Below, in pieces: positions 38,255 through 60,841 of a stretch of DNA of 64,000 bases. Below the pieces are notes generated by a model. The model ran no database searches. It was not told the origin of the DNA and saw only the letters and a program-made list of their open reading frames with translations. Position 1 is the stretch's first letter, and the number at the start of each line of letters is the position of its first letter. The stretch spans positions 496,001-560,000 of the forward strand of contig NC_086373.1 of NCBI RefSeq assembly GCF_036588685.1. The letters run 5' to 3'. The DNA comes from Mytilus trossulus. Taxonomy: Eukaryota; Mollusca; Bivalvia; Mytilida; Mytilidae. Made by a program: the position numbers and the translations under genes.

Positions 38255-39847
38255 TTAATGGCCGATTGTGTCACTATACATAATATCATACACAGAAATA
38301 GAAATACAACCCTTATTTATAACCATCAAACAGTCCTCTTCTGAATTATAAGACAGACCCATTGGTCGGTAAATCTCATCCTTCTCTGTTCCAATAATCG
38401 TCAATAAATTGCCTTCTTCATCAAATTGGTGAATATTGTTTGATAACCACCCAGCAACATAAACCAAACCACGTTTGTCCACGGTCACACCAACTGGTCC
38501 TTTCATGGAAGTTAGTTCATAACTAAAAACAGTACTTCCTTCCGTGGTCACACCAAATACTCGGTTTTTACAATAATTAGTGCAATATATGATATTTTTA
38601 TTGGCACACATGTAGTCAATTGCATACTCTGTTTCTAATGTTTTCTGATAATTGCCTGTAATGTCTAAGATGGTTAGTTTTCGATAAGATGTTTTAACGA
38701 ATATTTTCTTGTTCATGCATGCTACAGCATAAAACGAGCCGTCACATCTTATTCGTTCCCCCAGTGTTAGTGAGGGTATGTTAATAACCTGTATCCCACC
38801 TTCTCGTAGTGTTACCACTGCTCGTGAAGAATCGAAAACTGCAATATCAAGGGCTTCATGCTTTAAACATAGCTTCTGAAATGTTTTATCTTCAACGTTC
38901 AGTAGATATAATATATACGAATTTTTCATGTCTTTCAACAGAACCCGGTTATTTGAAATAAAGCAACCACGATTTATTTGAACGTTAACTTCTATGTCCA
39001 AAGTATCAAAACTAGATTTCAAAACTAAACTTTTTCTTTTTATCGAGCACTTATTATCTATAATGATGTCTTTGTTATCGATACAGTGATCGTTACTTCG
39101 ATATAGTTCGATAACGGGTCCCTTTGGAATACAACTGTCAATATCCGATATCTCTTCATTCGTCAAGGATACTTTTGGTATAAGCTGTCCAAAAGTTGGT
39201 ATCAAATATTTCTCTTGAAGTTCACTGATTAAACCATCCCATTGAAAATCTGCATCTTGTTTTTGCCCGAGTCTGTTATTACTGCTTAGAAAATTAGCTA
39301 TGCCTTTTTGAATTCCGCTGGCTTCAAGTAGTTTACGGAATGATTTCTCATTTATTTTATGTATAAGTAGTTCTTGAACGCATTGCTGCAAAGGCTCAAT
39401 CTTTGATTTCTGAATCAAAAGATTTTGTTCGTCCATTTTAGCAATGTTAATCATCCTCCCTATCTCATTATTAATAGATAAATAAGCATCCCTTTCCATG
39501 TTATCTAAAGTTTGTATTATTCTTTGACGAAATGAACTTATTTCTTCTTTGATCTCTTTTGACTTTTGTTTGAGCAGTAAAATATTCTCTTCTTTGGTCT
39601 TTATGTAGGTTGTTATTGAGGCGTTTAATAACTTAGTACGCTCCTGTATATTTTGAAGAGTTGAATGTAAATCAACAGATTCTAATGCACTTGATAGGGT
39701 TAAAGTCATGCACTTGTTATGTTTATTGCTTAGGCATTTATTGCATACAATTTGCTCGTGTTGTATGCAGAGTGTGTCAGCACAGCTTTCAAGGTAAACA
39801 CTGGAGCATGTGTTCTCAATTGACCCATCGCTTAATTTGGTCTCCAT
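38255..39847 (-). CDS. RING-less TRIM-like protein with degenerate B-box, coiled coil and NHL-like C-terminus
   Basis: A single 530-codon exon opening with ATG (complement of 39845-39847). Residues 22-46 form a zinc-finger-like cluster (C27-x2-H30, C35-x2-C38, H43-x2-C46), a shortened or degenerate B-box. No RING lies upstream in this ORF. Residues about 50-175 are rich in heptad-like Leu/Ile with Lys/Glu, a coiled coil (SKEIKEEISSFRQRI). The C-terminal half, about 270-530, has weakly repeated beta-blade segments, ending with the NHL-like GPVGVTVDKRGLVYVAGWLS and a FDEEGNLL strand. This layout is that of the large bivalve TRIM2/3/56/71-like family, often intronless. Many vertebrate members are E3 ubiquitin ligases or immune sensors, but without a RING ligase activity would need a partner. 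Exact orthology is not claimed. Confidence 0.8.
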   Translation of the reverse strand: METKLSDGSIENTCSSVYLESCADTLCIQHEQIVCNKCLSNKHNKCMTLTLSSALESVDLHSTLQNIQERTKLLNASITTYIKTKEENILLLKQKSKEIKEEISSFRQRIIQTLDNMERDAYLSINNEIGRMINIAKMDEQNLLIQKSKIEPLQQCVQELLIHKINEKSFRKLLEASGIQKGIANFLSSNNRLGQKQDADFQWDGLISELQEKYLIPTFGQLIPKVSLTNEEISDIDSCIPKGPVIELYRSNDHCIDNKDIIIDNKCSIKRKSLVLKSSFDTLDIEVNVQINRGCFISNNRVLLKDMKNSYILYLLNVEDKTFQKLCLKHEALDIAVFDSSRAVVTLREGGIQVINIPSLTLGERIRCDGSFYAVACMNKKIFVKTSYRKLTILDITGNYQKTLETEYAIDYMCANKNIIYCTNYCKNRVFGVTTEGSTVFSYELTSMKGPVGVTVDKRGLVYVAGWLSNNIHQFDEEGNLLTIIGTEKDEIYRPMGLSYNSEEDCLMVINKGCISISVYDIMYSDTIGH

Positions 39848-41640
39848 TAAAATAATTTTGCAAAATTAGCCTAGTTAGAAATCATTTACTTAATCAAGTA
39901 TGCTGAAAATAGAAAAATAAAATACAATTGTTGACCAATAGATACCATTCAAATTTATACATAGTATCTTATTTTGTGGGATGTAAAGATACGCTGCCAC
40001 GTCCATTTTGTTTGATGTTTTCTGCTTTGTATCGATCTGATGAGTTTTTTACATTTACTTTAAAGTGTAGAAATTCCAAACTAGAAAAGAGATATTTCGT
40101 CGTATTCTAAATCCTAAATTGAAATGAAAGGATACTATTTAAAGTGTATACAAGAAATACTAGTAACCTCTTCTCCATCGACATACTTGTGCATAACAAG
40201 AAAACAAACCCTTTATAGATTCCTGTTCGGTATGAACCAAGGCTCCATGTTGAAGACCAATGTCATAGTGCGGCATTCAACACGAAGCATTGGCTCACAT
40301 CGAACAGGAAGCTATATAATAGGCCCCGAAATTTACTAGTGTAAAACCATTCAAACGGGAAAACCAACGGTCTAATCTATATAAAAACCGAGACAAGAAA
40401 CACTTATGAACCACATTAACAGACGACAACCACGGAAAACTAGATTCCTGACTTATGACAGATGCAAACAATTGCAGCGGGATTACACGTTTTAATGGTA
40501 CCAAACCTTTCCCCTTTTCTGAAACAACGGAATAACATTACAACATAGAAAGGCCCACTATAACATATCAAATTGGAAGGGTGAAATATGTATACTCAAT
40601 CTTAATGATAAATATCATAAGCTATATATTCTTAAGTGGGCCTGAATTATGACGTCTTTGGCTCAATTCGCTACATCCGTAGTAGGTTAAACAAATGAGA
40701 CTTTATTTCACTCGAAATCTTTTTATTTCGTTGAAGACTACTCTTGTTTTCTTTCTTTCTCTTATATTTTACACAATGAATCGTTTAACGCAGTAACCAC
40801 GTTTATTATACACTATTTTTTTTTTTTTTTTTTTTTTTTTTTAGAGTAATTTAAATACAAGTTAACTGTGTGGTAAAATGAAAATGCATACAAGTTGGTT
40901 TGCTATTTAAATGGTTTAATAGCAGTTTATAGAGATGTTATCTATACCCGATAATGATCTTTTTTTTCGGATTTTCAACCCATGCTATGTGTAAACTTAA
41001 ACGTTTAAAAAATACTACAATATATAATAATACTAGGGTTTTTTACCCCATTTAGACCTAATGAAAGTAGACACTTACGTTATCTTTCTTGATACTCGTT
41101 ATCCAAGCTGTAATCAGCATACATGTTCAAATAAAGATGAGGTAAATCCGAGAAGTTGTGATACGGTATATATTTTCTACATTGAAGGTGTGTACGGCTT
41201 GTAAAATTCAAAACAACATTGTTATTTAAAATATGAATCATTATCTAACAAGTTTGGCTCAAAGCCTGTATAGGGGGTTAAATATGCCGTAATTATTTTA
41301 ATGACTTTAATGAGGAGTGCATGATCTGATTCGAACCTATTCAAGTATAAGGCCTTAACCTTTTAAATATGTTTGTTAAAATGGAATATATTATCTTATT
41401 ATAGATTTGGAGACTACAAATAGTAAGGATTTGGATATAACTGACCACCCAAGCATTATAACTTAAAAAACAATTTGGAGGAAGCAATTCAATGTGTTTT
41501 GTAAAATATTTTGTTGTCGTGCATTAATGCCGATGATCAAATATTGAATACAGCTGATCCTTTATGGTCAAATACATACAGACGGGTCTATTGTTGTAAT
41601 CTTTTACATGTGAACGAAACAAAACAACAACATAAAAATG
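39848..41640. other. Intergenic region with a dispersed repeat and a T27 run
   Basis: 40330-40510 resembles a repeat recurring at 56600-56745 (shared TCCTGACTT, CAGGCGCAAA/CAGATGCAAA, GCGGGRTTA). A run of 27 T is at 40816-40842. No supported gene. Confidence 0.5.
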
Positions 41641-41646
41641 TTTATT
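41641..41646 (-). terminator. Candidate poly(A) signal of the ASB-like gene
   Basis: AATAAA on the minus strand, about 105 nt past the stop codon at 41752, a plausible distance for a short 3' UTR. Confidence 0.45.
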
Positions 41647-41751
41647 CCAAGAATACGCCGAACAACTTTACAGTGTAAAGACGTGCACATGTTTGAATGT
41701 TCTGTAAATTCATTATTTATGAATGACAAAACTTCACGTCTTGAACAAAGT

Positions 41752-43020
41752 TTAAGAAATATCAGGTATAAATATATATCCAAAATTTAAATAATTTGTT
41801 ATTTGATTTGGCAAAAGTAAGTTAGATACATTTTTGTTACATGTTTCCCCCAGAATACTTCTGATCTTTATCCTACATGTATCCTTTAGAGTGTGAGGAT
41901 TAGTTGTGTACATATTTAAGATTTCTATGGAGTCTTTCAGACAATCCAGCTTGTCAGCGTGGTGTTTTTCAATTGTATCCACAGTTTCCTTGGATATTTT
42001 AGTCCCTGCTGCGTAAAACAACTTAGTAATGTTAAAGATTAGAGTGGGATCTAAGATGGAGGTGAGAGCTGCAGTAAGAGGTGTCAGTCCTATATCATCT
42101 ACAGCATTAACGTTAGCTCCATGGAGTATCAAAATCTGAACTTTATTTATATCTAAATTTTGTGCTGCATAATGCAGAGCAGTTTCTCCTGTTGCACTAG
42201 GTATTGATACATCTGCATCCCAAGACAGCAGCTTCTCAACAACTCTCAGTTCAATTGACCTTGACATGCATGCGACATGCAAAGGTGCTAGTTCAAAAAC
42301 GGTTGATGTTCTACGGCTGTTTACATCTATTCCTAAAGTTCTCAAGTAGTCCATCATGTCTTTGTGGTTAAAGTCACAAGCATAACTTAAATAATCACCC
42401 GCTCGCTTATGAATATCCTCTCCTTTTTCCAAGAGTAGTTTCACGGCCGGAATTTTCCCCCTGCTAATGCACGTGATGAGTGGCATGTTATTAGGATAGT
42501 CGATACGACATCCATATTTAGCCAATATATTAATGAGTTCAAGATTTCCAAGAGAGCAGGCAATCACAAGTGTAGTTTCACCAGTATCCCTATTGAGTGA
42601 GTCACAATCAGCACCCTCCTCTAACAAACATTCTACAATCTCAATATTCTCCCTGGAGCATGCTAAATGAATCGGAGCCTGACCTCCAGCATGTTCTTGG
42701 TCTATATAAGCCTCAGCATCTATCAATTCCTTTACAATACTCGTATTGGCGTTACATCTTTGCTCTTTATCGCATGCGCAATGCAGAGGCATGGTACCGT
42801 CCATCTCAATACGTAAATTAGGATTAGCCCCATAGGAGAGTAGTAGCCTTACAATGTCTATGTTGTCTGATGCAGCAGCTGCACAAAGAGGTGTTCGGAC
42901 ATTGTCCGTATAATTGAATGAAAAGTCAGGGTCGTTATCGGCCTTTTCCTGGAGGTAAATGTATTCCACTTGTTCTCGGTCACCATTATGTATTGCTGTT
43001 AGCAGTAAGTCGAAGGCCAT
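41752..43020 (-). CDS. Ankyrin repeat and SOCS box (ASB-type) protein
   Basis: A 422-codon single exon starting at ATG (43018-43020). Residues 1-345 are ankyrin repeats: TPLCAAAASDNIDIVRLLLS (43-62), MPLHCACDKE (77-86), APIHLACSRENIEIVECLL (115-133), TTLVIACSLGNLELINILA (149-167), APLHVACMSR (245-254) and TALHYAAQNLD (280-290). The C-terminus has a SOCS box: LKDTCRIKIRSILGE (378-392) with the conserved CR-x-IR-x-LG core, then LLLPNQITNYLNF (401-413), matching the LP...YL end. ASB proteins use ankyrin repeats to bind a substrate and the SOCS box to bind Elongin B/C and Cullin-5, making a ubiquitin-ligase receptor. Just upstream, in transcript sense, TATTTATTTTTAG precedes ATAAAATG and looks like an acceptor, so a non-coding 5' exon may exist. 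The specific ASB paralogue is not assigned. Confidence 0.85.
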   Translation of the reverse strand: MAFDLLLTAIHNGDREQVEYIYLQEKADNDPDFSFNYTDNVRTPLCAAAASDNIDIVRLLLSYGANPNLRIEMDGTMPLHCACDKEQRCNANTSIVKELIDAEAYIDQEHAGGQAPIHLACSRENIEIVECLLEEGADCDSLNRDTGETTLVIACSLGNLELINILAKYGCRIDYPNNMPLITCISRGKIPAVKLLLEKGEDIHKRAGDYLSYACDFNHKDMMDYLRTLGIDVNSRRTSTVFELAPLHVACMSRSIELRVVEKLLSWDADVSIPSATGETALHYAAQNLDINKVQILILHGANVNAVDDIGLTPLTAALTSILDPTLIFNITKLFYAAGTKISKETVDTIEKHHADKLDCLKDSIEILNMYTTNPHTLKDTCRIKIRSILGETCNKNVSNLLLPNQITNYLNFGYIFIPDIS

Positions 43021-44187
43021 TTTATCTAAAAATAAATAGTATTTTTCATTTAAAAATACAATGACTTATATAGGTTGCACATATACATGCATGCGCAGGA
43101 AAACCTGACAAGTTATATATCTGATTTCAGTTTGCGCAAAACATGTTTATGATATCAAAAAGAGGCAGAGTAGAGAATCAAATAAAATTTAGAAGCTATG
43201 TGCCATAAAGTTGGGAAAGCGTTCATGGACATGAAAAAAAAACAGTTTTAGAAAAGAACATACAAATTCGCTTAGATAACTCCACATCGTGATGTTGCCG
43301 ATGATAGTTTTGTTTTCCGAACCTTTTTTTCATAATTTTAGTTTAAAAATTTAGGAGGGGTGACTTTAATAGTTCATGAAGTCACTGACTATATAAAAAA
43401 AGAAGATGTGGTATGATTGCCAATGAGACAACTATCCACAAAAGACCAAAATGACACAAGCATTAACAACTATAGGTCACCGACTGTAATTACATATTAC
43501 GCGACGTACATGACGTATGTATATACCCTTCAGCCGACAAAAAGAGGCGACCGCCGAACACTAGTGATTTGGAAAGCAAACTATATGAATGTATATTCGG
43601 TGCTACCATTAGACAATTATGCAAGTAATAAAGTTTTCAGGCAGAATTTGTGGCCAAAGCGGGTTGAATTTACTGAAATACGGTAAAAACATTTGTCTGA
43701 TGTCACAAACTGGTTTAGTTCTATGGTTTATGTACCGTTGTTTTCGTTATTTTCATCGTATCTTTGTTTTCCGTTTTCAGTATACAGACGTTGGTACTGT
43801 AGGCCCTTCTTTGTAATCAGTCATACTTGCAGTGTATATTATATATATAAAAAAAAAAAAAGTAAAGCTCCTTCAAATTTTTCAATGAAGAATTTTTTTT
43901 TTTTTTTTAAAATATTATTTGTTTAATTTTAAATTATGAAATCGTCAAATGTGTGCCATTTTGAGCCCTCAATCGGGACATTAATATTTTTCTACGAATC
44001 AGTATACAATGTATATGACATAGTGTAACTTGATAAATAAAAAAGTACAAGCCGAATTCATGAAAAGAACGTCACGTATTTTACCATCTAGTGACTGAAC
44101 TCCTCACGGTATGCAATCCGCGTTATGAAATTACCAGCATTGCTACAATCCTTGGTCAATATAACATTTCAGTATATATATTCCAAG
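43021..44187. other. Intergenic DNA between two divergent genes, with a solo foldback arm
   Basis: 43394-43482 (GAAGATGTGGTATGATTGCC, AATGAGACAACTATCC, AAAAGACCAAAATGACACA) matches one arm of the foldback element at 60097-60554. The rest is AT-rich with A and T runs near 43850 and 43892. No gene supported. Confidence 0.55.
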
Positions 44188-44198
44188 AAGCATCTTAG

Positions 44199-44543
44199 TT
44201 TAAACATATTTATTTATTTACAGTGAATTGGGAAACAAGTTTTGCAACTTATATTAATCCCTTTCCACTTTGCGCATGCGAGTGCTGCCTTGTAGCGGCA
44301 TTAGCCTACTCTTTTTCGAAATCTACAAGGGTGTCTTTAACGTGCAAGAGATATGGCTGTCTCTTAACACGGGTCAGCCATTTATCGTCCCCTTCCGACG
44401 GACTATCATCGTTTCCTCAAGACCATACTCGCATATGGTGTCAATGGAGAGCCTAAAATTAAGTTCCTGAAATTTTCATCCCAAACGGGAATGGAACCAG
44501 GAACCTTTGTGTTAGTAGTCCGATGCACTAACCACTACACCAC
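44199..44543 (-). mobile_element. tRNA-derived SINE with an 11-bp target-site duplication
   Basis: Flanked by AAGCATCTTAG at 44188-44198 and 44544-44554. On the minus strand it opens with a tRNA-like head: box A region GTGGTGTAGTGGTTAGTG and box B region GGTTCCATTCCC, spaced as in tRNA genes. The body includes ATATCTCTTGCACGTTAAAG, a block I associate with molluscan SINEs. The tail is (AAAT)n (complement of TATTTATTTATTTA at 44209-44221). 345 bp, probably intact. It lies 1.2 kb upstream of DIMT1 and could be a polymorphic insertion. Confidence 0.88.
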
Positions 44544-44591
44544 AAGCATCTTAGATCAATAATCTTCTTACTTGTAAAATATATATATATA

Positions 44592-44952
44592 TCTATAATA
44601 CTAAAATTACGAGGTCCAATTTGTCAGCCGTCATCACGTAAAAACGACGAATCAAAGAATTAAACTTTATATATAACTAATATAGTACAAAGGTGTAGAT
44701 TAAAAATTACACCACTCCAGTCTCTTTTGTTTTCCGCGTAATTAATATTTCGAATAATTAGGAAGTTCCGGGTCGAGTCCGATACCGATACCAATAGTAT
44801 ATTCACCTGTTACCTATCCCTTATCTGTAGGCCACAGACCACAATTAATTCCTCTATTAGTTCTTTATAACTTTTTGTCTCATTAAAAAAATTGCTCCTA
44901 ATCTTTTTGTCATTTTTTTTGTGTGTGTAATGATATCACGGGTGTGTTCTAG
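44592..44952 (+). mobile_element. Non-autonomous Helitron candidate
   Basis: Starts TCTATAATACTAAAATTACG and ends GTGTGTTCTAG. It sits between A (44591) and T (44953), as expected for A|TC...CTAG|T Helitrons, with no target duplication. A weak CAC/GTG hairpin lies just before the CTAG end. 361 bp, no Rep/helicase. The right flank is a (TA)n microsatellite. The call rests on end structure only. Confidence 0.55.
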
Positions 44953-44985
<33 letters not shown>

Positions 44986-45706
44986 GTATTGAGCCCATGC
45001 ATATACAGGATGATAGTATATGGGTAACCGTATGGTGACTTGGTGTACGCTGCTAGTGCAATCTTTACATACCGGTAAATCTCAGATCATACGTTAACAA
45101 TTAAACAAAATAGCCAGGCATTTAGAAATGATAAATACCATTACAAGTTACAATGAAAACAAAATTCATGTGTATCTGACAGCTATACTTTATAAATGTT
45201 CGTTGCAGTTTAAGATTTCTACTTGAATTATTCGGTTCTTAACGGCACCACAGTGTATTTAAACATTTTAAATTTAATTTAATATCTTGAAACGATAGTG
45301 CCTACACATATCCAAATGTGAATTGAAATCAACTTACCGTTAAGGTACTAAAACACTGTACAGTAAAAGACAATAATTGTAATGTTTACGGCAAATAATT
45401 GCAATAGTAATTTAAAACACGGTACGGAATATTACCGACGTTGACCCTTAAATTAAAAAAAGAAGGTGATGCGGAAAAATCAGTCCAAAGGTTGATTAGA
45501 CTGGTTCGCCTATTTTAACAAACTGGCGGTCATTATTTTTATTCGGTTTCCTTTAAAACAGCACTTTTTTGTAATAAAGACATATTCAAACTCAGACCAG
45601 AGAAAATGAAACACATGACATGTTTGTTACTATATTATTAGGTATATTTACACCTATCACCGTTTGAATGTAAACAATCACACACGTGGATTGTGAAAGA
45701 TCAAAA

Positions 45707-58818
<13,112 letters not shown>

Positions 58819-58944
58819 TTCAAGAAGAAACACAAACAACAACAACATATCTGTGATATCTACCTTCAAATGAATGAAGACACCAAGGAAAGCATCAGAA
58901 ATATCATCCTCCGTTGTTAGGTTTCTGGACATTTATAGACAAAC

Positions 58945-58950
58945 AATAAA
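58945..58950 (+). terminator. Candidate poly(A) signal of DIMT1
   Basis: AATAAA 127 nt past the DIMT1 stop. Further AATAAA copies at 59108-59113, 59139-59144 and 59548-59553 could give longer 3' UTRs. Confidence 0.5.
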
Positions 58951-59253
58951 ACATATACTCAATATGTACATTAACATATTAACTAAATGAAATTAAGTAA
59001 CGTTATGCTAATGTTCAGTATACAAGTTCATCTTTGAAGGATTTAAATTGTCTATCTGAATTAAATTGTATTAACAGCTCAACAATTGATGCATTTTCTT
59101 TGGTATGAATAAAAGGCCATGTTGGGTATTGTGGAGACAATAAAACCAGAAGAAAAATATGGAAATAGCTTACTACATTTGCTGTTAATATAATTGTTAA
59201 ATATGATCTGATTACGTTTTATTATACACCACTTGATGGGCTATCACTATATA

Positions 59254-59460
59254 CAGTAAATTCAGAAATTATTGTGTGCATTTATTATTGCGATTTTGCC
59301 ATTTCAGACTAAAATGTGATTTTAATTTTTGAGATATTGAGAAAATTCCTGTTTAATTTATATAAAAATTTATATAAAATCTGAATTTAAATTATTGCAA
59401 TTATAACCCTATCACATTTTTCGCAATAAAAAAACATTACAATATCTTTTGAATTTACAG
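59254..59460. mobile_element. TA-flanked MITE, 207 bp, downstream of DIMT1
   Basis: TA at 59252-59253 and 59461-59462. The left end is CAGTAAATTCAGAAATTATT and the complement of the right end is CTGTAAATTCAAAAGATATT; both continue to a TTATTGCGA block. It may fall within a long DIMT1 3' UTR. Confidence 0.7.
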
Positions 59461-60096
59461 TAATTTTACCATTATTATTTTCATCCTTTTTGTTTTTTGT
59501 TATGTATGATTACTTGTATAACTGACCCTGTACAGTATAGCATGTAAAATAAACTTATGAATATTTATTGTCTAAATAATTGAAGCCAACATGGGAAAAA
59601 TAAATAGAGGTTCCTACTATACTATTGCTCTCCTAACAATTCTGTTCCTTTGTTCTTTTTATACTTATAAAATCAATGTTGTCAGATTTGCAGTTACTTA
59701 AGATATGATTTTAAAAACTTGTTTTATGACCCACTTGCCAAAATTTTGTTCCATTGAAACTTCATGCATTTTAGACCTATTCTGACTTAGCTGACACGTC
59801 AACTAGAAATACAAGGTTATCTGCAGTGATAAAAAAAAAAACAAAGATTTTGACATATTGTACTTTTTGTATGAGATTTATCATCGACATTCAATTTTAA
59901 AAATTGCAAAAAATATCATGAGGACCTAAGAGCTTAGAGTCCACAGAATAGTAATACTACCATTATGTCACAAAGGGGTTAACAAATTTCAACATGATCA
60001 CTTAACCTAATCCTTTTCAAACCTTTGGATGGTTTTGATTTGATATTTACTTCAGTGAAGTTGCTTAATTAATATTTTAATGCACATTATATGTAT
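59461..60096. other. Intergenic sequence, no gene seen
   Basis: AT-rich, with only short chance ORFs. It holds a possible distal poly(A) signal at 59548-59553. Confidence 0.5.
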
Positions 60097-60554
60097 AAAG
60101 AAGAAGTGGTATGCTGGCCAATGAGACATTTGTCCACAAAAGACCAACATGACACAGACATTAACAACTATAGTTCACAGTACAGCTTTCAACAATGAGC
60201 AAAGCCCATACCGCATAGTCAGCTCAAAAAGACACAAAAATGACGAATGTACAATTTAAAATGTCTCATGTGCCTGTCCCAAGTCCGGAGCTTGTAATTC
60301 AGTGGTTGTTGTTTGTTTATGTGTTACATATTTGTTTTTTGTTCTTTTTTTTACATAAATAAGGCCTTTAGTTTTCTCATTTGAATTGTTTTACATTGTC
60401 TTATCAGGGCCTTTTATAGCTGACCATGCGGTATGGGCTTTGCTCATTGTTGAAGGCTGTATGGTGACCTATACTAAGTCTTGTTAATGTTTGTGTCATT
60501 TTGATCTTTTGTGGATAGTTGACTCATTGGCAATCATACAACATCTTCTTTTTT
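60097..60554. mobile_element. Foldback element with inverted arms of about 140 bp
   Basis: The left arm (60097-60250) and right arm (60415-60554) are reverse complements with scattered mismatches: CAACAATGAGCAAAGCCCAT and CCGCATAGTCAGCT on the left pair with AGCTGACCATGCGG and ATGGGCTTTGCTCATTGTTG on the right. The 160-bp spacer is T-rich. The outer ends AAGAAGAAGTGG/ACATCTTCTT abut TA-rich DNA. A solo arm is at 43394-43482. Non-autonomous. Confidence 0.8.
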
Positions 60555-60599
60555 ATATCACCTTCTTTTCTAATCAATGATTTTATGTTGACAGTCCTA

Positions 60600-60841
60600 A
60601 ATAAAAAACTGTACTACAAGTATCACATAAACCTAACATGATCCAAGAAAATGAGGCCAAGGTCAGATAAACCAAACAAGACATACATATACACCTTACA
60701 AGCATTCAATATAACAAATATGATTGACCTATTGCTTTTAGTTAAAGAAAAACAGACCAAAACACAAAAATTCAACACTGAGCAATGAACCATAAATGAT
60801 GTCAAGGTCAGATAAAAACCTGTAAGACTGAGTTACATAAA
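60600..60841. repeat. Dispersed repeat G, left part
   Basis: Two internal versions of an ATGANGTCAAGGTCAGATAAA-type block (near 60650 and 60795) plus AACAGACCAAAACACAAAAA. The same motifs continue at 63118-63520, on the other side of the 2.3-kb element at 60842. Confidence 0.6.
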
